Assembly (NCBI RefSeq): GCF_014529985.1 | Contig: NZ_JACVMU010000003.1 | Location: 1 to 64,000, forward strand | Length of the DNA stretch: 64,000 bases | Direction of reading: 5' to 3' | Origin: Leucobacter sp. cx-42 | Lineage (GTDB): Bacteria; Actinomycetota; Actinomycetes; Actinomycetales; Microbacteriaceae | Shown here: piece by piece, positions 27,279 to 36,775 of the stretch | Numbering within the stretch: position 1 is the first letter of the stretch | How the letters are laid out: every line of letters starts with the position of its first letter | Position numbers and translations under genes: made by a program | The notes under the pieces: generated by a model | What the model was told of the DNA's origin: nothing | Seen by the model: the letters and a program-made list of their open reading frames with translations, nothing else | The model's database searches: none

Positions 27279-28474
27279 TGCGTGCTCTCATCCAGCAGAT
27301 CGCACGCTCCAAGGTACGCGGCGACCAACGCGAGTGCGACGCGGCGAACCGCATCAGCATCGGGCAGGAAGTTCGCACTGTGCAGGCTCGGCTGCGACTG
27401 CACGCCCTCGGTCTCCACGCCGACAAACGCCATGACGCCAGGCAACCGCTCAGAGTAGAACGAGAAGTCGTCTGCACCGCACGAGCGCATCGGCTCGCTC
27501 ACCTGCATGCCTGCTTCGATCAGGCGGCGATCCACATAGTCGACGAAGTCAGGGTCGTTTTCCAGTACTGGCTCACCGGTCGTGATGTTCACGGTCGCAG
27601 TGACACCGAATGCGCGTGCCTGCGATTCGACATATTCGCGGATCGCCTCGTGCACGCGAGGCCGCTCCTCACGGTTCATCGTCCGCAGGGTTGCGGCGAA
27701 GCGGCCGCTCTCAGGGATGACGTTCGCAGCGTCGCCGGCTTCGAACAGGCCGACGGTCAGCAGGGCCGGGTGCATCGGCGAGCAGACGCGTCGAAGCACT
27801 TCATTCAGGCCCGTCACGATGTGGGCGAGCACGGGAATCGGGTTTGCTGCCTCATGGGGGTACGCACCGTGACCACCGCGACCGGTCACCACGACGGCGA
27901 CCTCGTCTGCGGCCGCGTTCGTCGGGCCCTTGCCGGTCGCAACCGAGCCAACCGGGATGCGGGGATGCACGTGTGCGGCGATGACGGCCTGCACGTTCAA
28001 GCGCTCAAGCGCGCCATCGTTCACGATATCGAGTGCACCCGAGGGGTACGCCTCTTCACGCGGCTGCAGGAACGGCACGAGTCCGTAGGGCAGATCACAC
28101 TCCGCAGCCGCCTGCGCCACAGCGATCAACGCTGCCTGGTGCACGTCGTGACCGCACGCGTGCATCGCACCGTTCGTCGAGGCGAACGCGGCACCGGTTG
28201 CCTCGGTCACGGGCAATGCATCGAGTTCTGAGCGGATCGCAATCGCGGGGCGAGCTGCTGGACCGATCAGCCCGATCCGGCCTGCGTCAGCAATGCGCTC
28301 CATGGGCACGGGCATGCGCTCTGCAATCCAAGCTGCGGCGGGTTCTTCCCCACCGGAGATGCGGGGTGCGCGGTGCAGCTCCTCGCGGTATTCGGTGGCT
28401 ACCGCGACCTTTTCGAGCGTGCGAGCAATGAGATCGCGTGCAAGGTCGTCGCGGTTCGGGGTGCTGTTGGTCAT
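27275..28474 (-). CDS. M20 family amidohydrolase (N-acyl/N-carbamoyl amino acid type)
   Basis: The 399-residue protein has the M20D metal motif MHACGHDVH at residues 104-112, with Cys107 and the two His as ligands, and an inserted dimerisation domain. The family includes hippurate hydrolase and IAA-amino acid hydrolase, which cleave N-acyl amide bonds. It overlaps the aminotransferase start by 4 bp and the amidohydrolase stop by 4 bp, so the three are translationally coupled. It likely hydrolyses an amide intermediate. Confidence 0.9.
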   Translation of the reverse strand: MTNSTPNRDDLARDLIARTLEKVAVATEYREELHRAPRISGGEEPAAAWIAERMPVPMERIADAGRIGLIGPAARPAIAIRSELDALPVTEATGAAFASTNGAMHACGHDVHQAALIAVAQAAAECDLPYGLVPFLQPREEAYPSGALDIVNDGALERLNVQAVIAAHVHPRIPVGSVATGKGPTNAAADEVAVVVTGRGGHGAYPHEAANPIPVLAHIVTGLNEVLRRVCSPMHPALLTVGLFEAGDAANVIPESGRFAATLRTMNREERPRVHEAIREYVESQARAFGVTATVNITTGEPVLENDPDFVDYVDRRLIEAGMQVSEPMRSCGADDFSFYSERLPGVMAFVGVETEGVQSQPSLHSANFLPDADAVRRVALALVAAYLGACDLLDESTQ

Positions 28475-29649
28475 GCGGAAACTCCAGGGGCAATGAAGCG
28501 CGGCGTCTCAGAGAGCTCGTACGCGCGAACGGCGTTGTCGTTGCAGATGCGACGAATGAGCTTTTCGCCGTCTGCGACGCTCCATTCATCGTCGTCAATC
28601 CAGCCGTTCACCACCCGCAGCAGCCCCTGCTTAAAGAGGTGCGAGCCCAAGAAGTACAGCTCGGGAAGGCCCCAAGCGTCCGACGAGAAGAGCGCCTTAT
28701 CCATCGGCGTCAGCTCAAGAGATTCGGCAATAATCTGCGACGAACGCGCGCCAACGTAGTTAATTGCGAGTCCCACGTCGCAGTACACGTGCGGGAATAC
28801 GTGCGCCAGGAAGCCAGCATTCCGGTGGAACGGGTAGCAGTGGAGCAACGTCACACGTGCGCCACTCGTGCGCGTCTTGCGCAGCCACTCAGTGAGGAGC
28901 AGCGGGTCGCAGCGGTGCAGATCGACATCATCATCGCCGAAGCCAATGTGGAACTGGATTGCACACCGCTCGTCGACCGCGGTCCAGATACCGAAGCGAA
29001 TCAGTACGGCGTCAGCAATCCTGATCGGGGCTCCCGCTTCAATCTCAGCGAACCATGCCGCTGCAGCAAGCTCCACCTCACGATCGCTCGGACGCTCGGG
29101 ATCAAAGTCGAGGCCGATGCGGTATGCGGCGATCGACTTCACGCCCACTGCGGTACGCAGTTGCTCACGCAGCATTTCACGGAAGCGATCCGCAAACTCA
29201 GCAGGGGCTGGCTGCGACTCTGCGATCTGTTCGGCAAGGCGCTCGAGACGAATGATCTGGTCTGCGGTCGCTCCCGACCGATCCGCCATGCCCTGCGGGG
29301 AAAGGATCGTGTCGCCACGGTGACCGGTCTCAATGAGGTAGCGATCAATTCCCGAAGCTTTGAGCAGAAGATCGTTGACCTCTGCCGGTGCGAGCTCTGC
29401 GCGACGAGCGAGGTACGCCTCAGCGGAAGCGTGGGGCTCGAGGCCGAGAAGCGGCGCGCAATGACGGCGAATCGCGACCCCGAGCTGTGAATCGAACACG
29501 GTCGTGCCAGCCGGCGCATCCCAGTTCGACTCGGTAATCATGCTCTCGAATTCCCTGCGGTCCGGAACGTGCTCGATCACACCGTGACAGTGGTGATCAA
29601 TCAGTTGGACTTCTGCGAACGCTGACACGTCGAGACGTTGAACGGACAT
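28471..29649 (-). CDS. Amidohydrolase related to the FluG N-terminal domain
   Basis: The 392-residue TIM-barrel hydrolase has the metal motif LIDHHCHG (Asp18 to His22) and the block LLHCYPFHRNAGFLAHVFPHVYCDVG near residues 265-290, followed by LFSSDAWGLPELY. These are typical of amidohydrolase_2 members such as the N-terminal half of fungal FluG. It overlaps the M20 gene by 4 bp. In this cluster the two FluG halves (hydrolase and glutamine synthetase) are separate genes. The chemistry may be hydrolysis or decarboxylation of an aromatic or gamma-glutamyl compound. Confidence 0.87.
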   Translation of the reverse strand: MSVQRLDVSAFAEVQLIDHHCHGVIEHVPDRREFESMITESNWDAPAGTTVFDSQLGVAIRRHCAPLLGLEPHASAEAYLARRAELAPAEVNDLLLKASGIDRYLIETGHRGDTILSPQGMADRSGATADQIIRLERLAEQIAESQPAPAEFADRFREMLREQLRTAVGVKSIAAYRIGLDFDPERPSDREVELAAAAWFAEIEAGAPIRIADAVLIRFGIWTAVDERCAIQFHIGFGDDDVDLHRCDPLLLTEWLRKTRTSGARVTLLHCYPFHRNAGFLAHVFPHVYCDVGLAINYVGARSSQIIAESLELTPMDKALFSSDAWGLPELYFLGSHLFKQGLLRVVNGWIDDDEWSVADGEKLIRRICNDNAVRAYELSETPRFIAPGVSA

Positions 29650-29688
29650 CTGGGTTCCTTTTCGAAAGAGCAGTCTGAATTGGAGGGG

Positions 29689-31140
29689 TTAGTCGAGGTC
29701 TTCGACAGCGAGGCGGCCACCAATGCGCTTCGCCAGCTGCGGCCGCGCAAGGATGATGATGAAGCCGACGATGCACCATGCGCCCGCGATCCACGGGAAG
29801 TAGGTGTACGGAGCCTCCTGGCCAATAACCTGGATCGCATACACGAACGCGAGGTAGATCAGACCGAGCACCGGCATGATCGCTTCCCACTTCGGGATCT
29901 TGGTGCCCTTCGCGCGGAAGATGTAGACGATGACACCCACCGAGGTCATGCCGTAGGCCACCACCATGCACAGGGTCGCAATCGTTGCATACCAGTAGTA
30001 GGCGTCGAAGGCGGATCCGCCAAACACCGCGATGCCACCAGCCAGCAACAGTGCAAGCACGATCGTGGTAATCACCGCAGCGACAGGAACACCGGTCTTC
30101 GGGTGTGCGACACCGAGACGCTTCGGGCCGAAGCCGTCGCGTGCGAGTGCGTAGATGAGGCGTGCGGCAGCTGCGGTCGAGCTCAGTACCGAGGCGAATG
30201 CAACGACGAAGGCAACGAACGCGATGAGCATTGCGTACTCGCGGCTGATGTACATCGTGCTGAGTTGGGTGAGCGTCGAGTTCGAACCGGCGAATGCGAC
30301 GACCCCAGCCTCGTCGGTTCCGAAACCGATCGTCTGCGCGAACATCATGAAGGTGTAGAGCAGACCAGCGACAACGATCGCGCCGAGCAGTGCCTTCGGA
30401 ATGACGCGACGGGGGTTCTCGGTCTCTTCACCGAGCGATGCGCCCGACTCAAAACCAGCCCACGACAGGAACGCAAACACCGAAGCGGTGAGAATGCCAA
30501 CGGCCGTCGCGTTGCCTGGAAGGAAGGTACTCCAGTCGATGGTTGCGCCTTCGACAGGACCGGTACCGCTGCCTACCTTGGCGAAGATGACAATTGCGAG
30601 CACGAGCATTGCGGCGACACCGATGGCGCCGATGACGAGCAGGACGCGGGTAACGATCCGCGACTCACGAACGTTGAGGATGACCACGAGCGCCGAGACA
30701 ACGAGCGCAACCAGGATCCATGGAATGTTCGCGAGCGCGCCACCGAACTCATCTGCCCAAGCTTGGAAGAAGACGCCGGTCGCGCCGAGGATACAGGCTG
30801 CGAAGAACAGGTAGGTTCCGAGGAGCGCAAACCCGCCGAAGAAGCCAGCACGTGGGCCAATGGTCGCGCCAGCAAGTGCGTACACCGAGCCAGCGTGGCT
30901 GAAGTATCCGGTCAGACGGATGAAGCCGTAGCCGACGAGCAGCGTGCCAATGAACGCGAGCAAGAAGGTGAACGGGACTGATTTCCCGACGAGACCTGCG
31001 ACGCCGATGCCGTTGAGCGCCATCGCCATGACAGGTCCCATGAAGCCGACGGACAGGGCGGTAACTTCCCAGACGCGAAGCTTGCGCTTCCGCGACACCT
31101 GGGTGTGGGCGGACTCTGCCGCGAGTTGTTGGTCAGCCAT
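29689..31140 (-). CDS. APC-superfamily amino acid/amine permease
   Basis: The 483-residue membrane protein has about 12 spans and APC hallmarks: SVGFMGPVMAMALNG in span 1, FLSWAGFESGASLGEET in span 6 and YALARDGFGPKRLGVAHPKTGVP in the 8-9 loop. It is first in the cluster, 39 bp before the FluG-N-like amidohydrolase gene, and likely imports the amine or amino acid degraded by it. Related permeases carry polyamines and neutral amino acids. Confidence 0.9.
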   Translation of the reverse strand: MADQQLAAESAHTQVSRKRKLRVWEVTALSVGFMGPVMAMALNGIGVAGLVGKSVPFTFLLAFIGTLLVGYGFIRLTGYFSHAGSVYALAGATIGPRAGFFGGFALLGTYLFFAACILGATGVFFQAWADEFGGALANIPWILVALVVSALVVILNVRESRIVTRVLLVIGAIGVAAMLVLAIVIFAKVGSGTGPVEGATIDWSTFLPGNATAVGILTASVFAFLSWAGFESGASLGEETENPRRVIPKALLGAIVVAGLLYTFMMFAQTIGFGTDEAGVVAFAGSNSTLTQLSTMYISREYAMLIAFVAFVVAFASVLSSTAAAARLIYALARDGFGPKRLGVAHPKTGVPVAAVITTIVLALLLAGGIAVFGGSAFDAYYWYATIATLCMVVAYGMTSVGVIVYIFRAKGTKIPKWEAIMPVLGLIYLAFVYAIQVIGQEAPYTYFPWIAGAWCIVGFIIILARPQLAKRIGGRLAVEDLD

Positions 31141-31367
31141 TGCTTGTGAAGACTCCCTTGTCTGTGGATGATCCGACGGAATTGCACCTGCTGTGCCCCA
31201 TCACCCGTAGCGTAACTTACGTTACAAGAATGACGCAAATATCAAATCTCGTACCGTTTGAAACAATCGCGAAAAGTCCCTAAGGAAACTAAAACCAATT
31301 TCATTGACCACACACGTGTTGAGACCTACTGTTAGGTCTAGATACGGGTTAGTAAATCGGAGATTCA
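31141..31367. promoter_or_regulatory. Divergent promoter region of the APC cluster and LAxTG gene
   Basis: This AT-rich 227-bp region carries an inverted repeat GTAAC-TTAC-GTTAC (31212-31225) and the word TTACGTTACAA, which also occurs beside the TetR operator near 56.55 kb. The LAxTG gene has a purine-rich region (GGAG) before its ATG. The exact regulator is unknown; the cluster RpiR protein is the natural candidate for the permease side. Confidence 0.45.
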
Positions 31368-33182
31368 ATGACGTTTCGCACAGCAAAGCTCACTGCGCTC
31401 GCAGCCACAGTTGGCGCGCTATTTCTCGGCTTGGCATCGGCACCGGCTTCAGCCACAGTGAGCGATGAAGACACGCCGCTTGTTCTGCAATTGGGTACCA
31501 TGGGCGAAACTCAGACCTATGTCATCTCCGCCGACGGCAGCACGGCATACGGCTTCGGTGACAACCAGGGGCAAGGTCAGAGCACCACAATAGACCTGGC
31601 AACTCGCACAGTGACAGGGCGAGACGCACCGATCGACCTGGAGTTTTACCGTAGTGAAATAGCAAAGACCAGGGTCGCGGTGGGCCCCTATTTTGCAATC
31701 TACGGCAACAACAGCGAATATGCACTCATCAAGCTCGGCACCGATGACGTCCAGTATTTCAGTGATGCGCAAGGAAACTGGCCCGGACTGAGACACCTCG
31801 TCGCAGATGAAGCCGGTCACGTCACGGCAATCGCTGAAACTGGAAAATTCTTGAGCTTCAATGGGTCAGACTTCACCGCAGAAATAAGATTCAGGCCGGA
31901 AGACACGTTTCCCGAGGGTGAAAGCGGTATGTCTGAGGATGGCATGCTGTACTTCGAATCGTACAGAGACGCTCATCACGTAGATCGTGTTATTACGGTC
32001 GTCGTGGATATGCGAACGGGTGAGACACTCGGCACGGTTGAGGGCGAAATTGACAATCAATTCACTCCGGTGATGTTTGACGCCTCCGGGACTTCGCTCT
32101 GGGGAAGGTTTGCGGATGGGCCCCAGACACTTGCCAACATCGACTGGCAAACAGGGAACCCCGCATTCCCGTCAGTACAGCTCACTGAAATTCTCCCGCT
32201 GAATAGCACGATGTACGCAGACGGCACCAACGGCTGGTTTGTTGTTGGAACAACTCCCATGGCTGCCGGTGATTTCTCTGACGAGACCTCATTTGGCATG
32301 CGCGTGTCAGATAGCTTCCCAATCAACTTTTCCCGCGTCGCGGCTACCGGAGATCTCATTTATCACAACCTCTCAAGCGGCCAGCTTGGCATGGTTGTCG
32401 GGCCAAAGATTGCAGCACCCGGCACAGCCGAGGTCACTGCGTTCGGCCAAAGCGTGACGTTCTCAGCTGTTGCAGAAGGCCTCGCCATGTTTGACCCCAC
32501 GGAAGACCCGACTGGGCGCGCGACGAGTCAGAATTCAACGTTTGGGTCGATTTGGCAGTCTTCCCCAGACGGGGTGGCGTGGACTGATATTGAGGGCGCC
32601 GACGGCCCCGAACTCAACCTCACCGCCACTGAAGACAGCATCGCGCTGAAGTATCGCCGCCACTTCTTCGATCGCTTCTGGGGGGAGCAGAACTCTGCTC
32701 TTGCAGAGATGACCACCCAGGGTCCAAAGATCACGCGTGCCGATGATCTCCCCTCGGTGTCAGCAGAGAAGAGCTACCCTGCGGAAACCATTACCGCAAC
32801 AGGACAGGCAGGGATGACCTGGTCGAGCAGCGACCTGCCAGAAGGCCTCGCCATGAATAGCAGCACCGGTGAGATCACCGGCACTGCGCCCAAGGCTGGT
32901 GAGTACACCTTCACCGTGACCGTGACCGATATTTTTGGCACGGACTCGAAGCTCTTCCACCTCAAGGCCACCGAGCCTTCAGTGGTTCCGCCTGTCGACC
33001 CGAAGCCAGAGCCAAAGCCCACCCCAACCCCGAAGCCCACTCCAACCCCAGGTTCACAGCAGCTGGCTAACACCGGCTCCGGGGAATGGGGTCCTTTTGC
33101 TGGCCTGGCATTTGTGTCAGTAGCACTCGGCGCAACGAGCCTGCTTCTGAACAAACGACGTTCCGCTCGGGCACCTCAGTAG
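31368..33182 (+). CDS. Sortase-anchored surface protein with LAxTG motif
   Basis: The 604-residue protein has a signal peptide ending in ASAPASA (about residue 29), an extracellular beta-rich region, a putative Ig-like module (about 455-530, EITGTAPKAGEYTFTVTVTD), a proline-rich KPTPTPKPTPTP linker, and a C-terminal LANTG (566-570), hydrophobic span and basic tail. LAxTG with proline linkers is the preferred signal of class E sortases in high-GC Gram-positives. Surface display is likely; ligand and role are unknown. Base composition is somewhat lower in GC than in flanking genes, so acquisition is possible. It is followed by tRNA-Ser copy 2. Confidence 0.88.
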   Translation: MTFRTAKLTALAATVGALFLGLASAPASATVSDEDTPLVLQLGTMGETQTYVISADGSTAYGFGDNQGQGQSTTIDLATRTVTGRDAPIDLEFYRSEIAKTRVAVGPYFAIYGNNSEYALIKLGTDDVQYFSDAQGNWPGLRHLVADEAGHVTAIAETGKFLSFNGSDFTAEIRFRPEDTFPEGESGMSEDGMLYFESYRDAHHVDRVITVVVDMRTGETLGTVEGEIDNQFTPVMFDASGTSLWGRFADGPQTLANIDWQTGNPAFPSVQLTEILPLNSTMYADGTNGWFVVGTTPMAAGDFSDETSFGMRVSDSFPINFSRVAATGDLIYHNLSSGQLGMVVGPKIAAPGTAEVTAFGQSVTFSAVAEGLAMFDPTEDPTGRATSQNSTFGSIWQSSPDGVAWTDIEGADGPELNLTATEDSIALKYRRHFFDRFWGEQNSALAEMTTQGPKITRADDLPSVSAEKSYPAETITATGQAGMTWSSSDLPEGLAMNSSTGEITGTAPKAGEYTFTVTVTDIFGTDSKLFHLKATEPSVVPPVDPKPEPKPTPTPKPTPTPGSQQLANTGSGEWGPFAGLAFVSVALGATSLLLNKRRSARAPQ

Positions 33183-33343
33183 TTCGCGATACCCGCAGCT
33201 TCACCTGTCATTGCAGCCCCTCCGCTTCACCGCGCTGGGGCTGCAATGCCGTGTGAAGGCTATACATGAACCGACACGCCAGAGCCACCGAAAACACCCC
33301 GCTCGATTCGCGCTCAAGGCCCCGATCCCGTAATCTCGTTCTT

Positions 33344-33434
33344 GGTGACGTGTCCGAGCGGCCGAAGGTGCAACACTCGAAATGTTGTGTGTAGTGACCC
33401 TGCACCGCGGGTTCAAATCCCGCCGTCACCGCCA
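33344..33434 (+). tRNA. tRNA-Ser (anticodon CGA), copy 2
   Basis: It is identical to the 21599-21689 gene over all 91 nt, including encoded CCA, and has the same terminator. A TAATCT -10-like box lies seven bases upstream. A short shared block (CTCGATTCGCG) at the same upstream distance shows that the promoter was duplicated too, though the middle of the promoter has diverged. Confidence 0.96.
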
Positions 33435-33436
33435 CT

Positions 33437-33480
33437 AAAAATCCCCGTCTCCTGGGTTTCCAGTTGAGACGGGGATTTTT
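33437..33480 (+). terminator. Terminator of tRNA-Ser copy 2 and of the 33.6-43.6 kb operon
   Basis: The 15-bp stem AAAAATCCCCGTCTC/GAGACGGGGATTTTT has T-runs on both strands. It ends the tRNA transcript and, in the other direction, the minus-strand ABC/amidohydrolase operon that stops at 33609. Confidence 0.85.
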
Positions 33481-33608
33481 CTTTGCCTGAGGCCGGTGCG
33501 AGGCGCGGCCGCGCCCAGCGCACTCACCCACGCGAAACAGGCAGAACGGGTCTGTCTCGAGGGGTTGGGGGACTACACCGGGGTCGCGAACGAGGTCGCC
33601 CCGTACCC

Positions 33609-35123
33609 CTACATCGCGCGGTGCGTGACCAGCCCGCCGACGACAGTGACGGCAACACGCATGTCGTCCAGACGCGCTGCTGGCATGCTCAGCGGGTCAG
33701 CGTCGAGCAGCACGAGGTCAGCAGCATCGCCGGCGCCGGGCACGAGCGGGCCACGCATCGACGACTCGAGCGCGAGTTCGACCGGTACACACTCCGACGG
33801 CGTCCACGCGGTGTCGCCCTGGCGGGCGCGGTTCACGGCTGCGTGGATACCTTCCCACGGGTCGAGGGGCGCGACAGGTGCGTCAGAACCGAACACGAGC
33901 TTGGTGCCGAGCGCGTTGAGCGACGCGAACGGGAATGCTCGTGGCGCGCGGCCAGGCCACACGCGTTCGGTGAGCTCGCGGTCATCGACGAGGTGCGTCG
34001 GCTGCACACTCGCCTCGACGCCGAGCTGGGCGAAGCGCGCGAGGTCTTCGTTGCGGAGGAGCTGGGCGTGCTCGATCCGCCCACCGATGCCGAGCACTTC
34101 GAACGCGTCAAGCACCTGGGCACCGGCTTGGTCGCCGATGGCGTGAATCGCGAGGTCGAGCCCGCCGCTGTTCGCGCGCCGCATGAGGTCTTGCAGATCG
34201 AGTGCTGACACGAGGGAGCGTCCGAACGAGCCGTCCTCGTAAGGGTCGCAGCACCATGCGGTCGAGGTGCCGAGCGAGCCATCGGTGATGACCTTGAGCG
34301 GGCCAACCCGCAGTCGGCCGGAGTCGGTGAGCGGATCACCACTGCGGTACGAGCCAGCGAGCGCGCGGTCGAGCTGGTCTGGGTACACCGCAGACTCAAC
34401 GCGCAGTAGATCGAACCCGGCGGCCTCGCGTCGTGCCCAGTCGTCGAGGCACCAGCGCATCTCGAGATCTACAACGCCGACGATGCCACGGGCGGCGGCG
34501 GATCGCGAGGTCCGTTCGACCAGCACGTCGAGTTCGTGTGCCGGTCGGTTGTCGAGCTCGCGCAGGAGCGCGAAGCAGTCGTCTTCGATGATGTGGCCGT
34601 CGCCCTGCGGCTCCATGCCACGCGAGCGCATTGCCGCGGAGTTCAGCCACAGGCCGTGGAGATCAATGCCGATGACGACGAGCGGCGTCTCCCCCGAGAT
34701 CGCGTCGAGCGCCTCGCGGGAGATCGCGTCTGGCCAGCTTGCGGCGCGGGCACGCATCGCAACGAATTCGGCAGCTGCAGGAGCCTCAGCACTCACGCCG
34801 ACCTCGGCGAGACCCTCGATGAGGATCGCGATTGCCTCGCTTGCGTTGGTCGCTGCACCGAGGTCAAGTCGGGTCGACTGCTCTGCCCACTGCGCAAAGT
34901 GGACGTGCTCGTCCCAGAGCCCGGAGGTGAGCCAGCGACCGTCTGCGTCGATGACGCACGCGTCGTCGCTCGACGCCGGGGCGGCGAGTACGCCTGCGGG
35001 CGTGACGGAGACGATCCGCTCCCCCTCGATCGTGATGTCTGAGAGCCCCGAGTGCCCCAGCAGCGTGACATTTCGAATCTGTGCCACGGCGGGCGACGCC
35101 CCCATCGACCACGAACCACTCAT
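33609..35123 (-). CDS. Amidohydrolase, YtcJ-like (amidohydrolase_3)
   Basis: The 504-residue metal-dependent hydrolase has its metal motif as DEHVH at residues 71-75. A later HAIGDQA block and VFGSDAPVAPLDPWEGIHAAV are typical of the YtcJ branch. It overlaps the other amidohydrolase gene by 4 bp and is the last gene of the ABC transporter operon. Like its neighbour it probably hydrolyses an amide or imide bond in an imported compound. The first metal-site residues differ from the neighbour (DEHVH rather than DAHVH), which may mean a different substrate. Confidence 0.85.
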   Translation of the reverse strand: MSGSWSMGASPAVAQIRNVTLLGHSGLSDITIEGERIVSVTPAGVLAAPASSDDACVIDADGRWLTSGLWDEHVHFAQWAEQSTRLDLGAATNASEAIAILIEGLAEVGVSAEAPAAAEFVAMRARAASWPDAISREALDAISGETPLVVIGIDLHGLWLNSAAMRSRGMEPQGDGHIIEDDCFALLRELDNRPAHELDVLVERTSRSAAARGIVGVVDLEMRWCLDDWARREAAGFDLLRVESAVYPDQLDRALAGSYRSGDPLTDSGRLRVGPLKVITDGSLGTSTAWCCDPYEDGSFGRSLVSALDLQDLMRRANSGGLDLAIHAIGDQAGAQVLDAFEVLGIGGRIEHAQLLRNEDLARFAQLGVEASVQPTHLVDDRELTERVWPGRAPRAFPFASLNALGTKLVFGSDAPVAPLDPWEGIHAAVNRARQGDTAWTPSECVPVELALESSMRGPLVPGAGDAADLVLLDADPLSMPAARLDDMRVAVTVVGGLVTHRAM

Positions 35124-36775
35124 ACGCGAACTTCCCCGTTTCTGTGTGCAATGCGGCCGTTCACGACCGTCAGCAACACCCTACTCTCCGCGAACTCTGC
35201 GGCGTCGACAGCGAGCGGATCGTGTTCCCACACTGCGAGATCTGCGATCGAGCCGGGAGTCACCAGGCCGTCGGCCGGCCGGTCGATCGATGCCCAGCAG
35301 TTCACCGTCAGCCCGGCGAGGGCGCGCTCTGGCGTGAGTCCCTGGTGCGGATCGACAGCGGGCTTCGGTGAACCGTGCCGACGCCGGTTCACCGCTGCGG
35401 CGAACACGCGACGGGCATCGAACTCTTCGACAGGCCAGTCAGAACCGAGGGCCACGATTGCCCCGGCCGTGTCGAGGTCGGCCACACGCCAGCCGTGGGC
35501 CGCGCGCACCGATCCGCGTCCTAACAGGGTGGTCCACATGTCGCAGCCATCTGGCCGCTGGGCGAACGCGTGAATCGGCTGCATGCTCGCGGGGACACCG
35601 AGGGCGACGAAGCGCGGGATGAGATGATCGGGGATCGTCTCCAGGTGCTCGATGCGGTGTGTGACGTGCTGCGCGTGGGCCGGGATCGACTCGATCGCGT
35701 CGAGGGTGAACTCGACCGCACGGTCGCCGATCGCGTGGGTGGCGGTCTGAACGCCGCTCTCTGCGAGCGCGTGGATCGTCTGGGTGAAGCGTTCGCTCGG
35801 TGCCCAGTAGGGTTCGAGTCCGCCGCCGCGGGTGTCTGCCTCGAACAGCCAGGCCGAACCGTTGTCGATGCTGCCGTCGAGCATGAACTTCACGCCCTCG
35901 ATCTGCCAGCGTCGGCCGCCGACACCCTGCAGTGCGATCATGCGCTGGAGTGTTTCCGCCCACGGGTCGGTTGCACGCCAGATGGGTGAGACGCGGATCC
36001 GCACGGGCAGGTCTCCCTCAGCCTCGAGCGCGAGGAGGACGTCAATGTCGCCGTCCTCCATATTCATCTGGTGGAGCGAGGTGTAGCCCGACGCGGCGAA
36101 CTCCTCGAGCTTGCCACGCACCGCGCGCACGCGTTGCTCGAACGGCATGCGCGGGTACAGCTCGGTGACGAGCATCTCAGCGTCAGACTCGATGAGGAAA
36201 CCGGTCGGAGTACCGTCGGCGTACACCTCAATCGAGGAATTGTTGCCGAAGTCGCGCGGGCCATCGATGCCGGCCAGCTCGAGCGCCTTCGGGCTCGCGA
36301 TGATTGAGTGGCCATCAAACAGCAGCAGGTAGCCGGGTCGGCCGCCGAACGCCTCCGCGAAGGGGGCATTCGAGGCCTCGGTGCCGACAAACATATCGAA
36401 CGAGAGACCAAAGCCACGCACCCACTCATCAGGTCCGAGATCACGCACGAACTCGGTGATCCGCGCCGCTACCTCATCTGTCGTCTCACAGTCGTGCAGC
36501 ATGAGCGCCTGATGCCTCGACTCGGCACCAGAGAGCGGATGCACGTGCGCATCCACAAAACCCGCCGTGATTGTCGCATCGCCAACATCGATGACCTCGG
36601 CCGCCGACGTGTCCCACGCAGCAGCATCGGCACGAGTGCCCACTGCGACGATCGCACGGCCACTGATCGCCACGGCGGTCGGGGCTGCGGCGAGCGCGTT
36701 CCCGTCGTCACCGACGATCCCGGTGTGTACGCGGCCGCCGAGCAATACGAGATCGGCGCGGATCGGGGTCGTCAT
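35120..36775 (-). CDS. Amidohydrolase, YtcJ-like (amidohydrolase_3)
   Basis: The 551-residue protein has metal motif DAHVHPLSG at 75-83, the conserved HAIGDRAVEFTLDAIE block, and LGSDWPVEEFDARRVFAAAVNR near the C-terminus. These are family hallmarks. It overlaps the ABC ATPase gene by 4 bp and the second amidohydrolase gene by 4 bp, so all are co-translated. It should be a cytosolic hydrolase for a substrate brought in by the ABC transporter. It is homologous to the hydrolase at 4790-6460. Confidence 0.86.
   Translation of the reverse strand: MTTPIRADLVLLGGRVHTGIVGDDGNALAAAPTAVAISGRAIVAVGTRADAAAWDTSAAEVIDVGDATITAGFVDAHVHPLSGAESRHQALMLHDCETTDEVAARITEFVRDLGPDEWVRGFGLSFDMFVGTEASNAPFAEAFGGRPGYLLLFDGHSIIASPKALELAGIDGPRDFGNNSSIEVYADGTPTGFLIESDAEMLVTELYPRMPFEQRVRAVRGKLEEFAASGYTSLHQMNMEDGDIDVLLALEAEGDLPVRIRVSPIWRATDPWAETLQRMIALQGVGGRRWQIEGVKFMLDGSIDNGSAWLFEADTRGGGLEPYWAPSERFTQTIHALAESGVQTATHAIGDRAVEFTLDAIESIPAHAQHVTHRIEHLETIPDHLIPRFVALGVPASMQPIHAFAQRPDGCDMWTTLLGRGSVRAAHGWRVADLDTAGAIVALGSDWPVEEFDARRVFAAAVNRRRHGSPKPAVDPHQGLTPERALAGLTVNCWASIDRPADGLVTPGSIADLAVWEHDPLAVDAAEFAESRVLLTVVNGRIAHRNGEVRV

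Noticed and set aside
31368-33182. S-layer or adhesin function for the LAxTG protein
   Set aside because: Only signal peptide, Ig-like part and sortase motif are visible; no binding domain supports a specific role.
21599-33434. Integrase or transposase gene for the tRNA-flanked segment
   Set aside because: All frames in the interval were considered and none has recombinase motifs; the element call rests only on repeats and composition.
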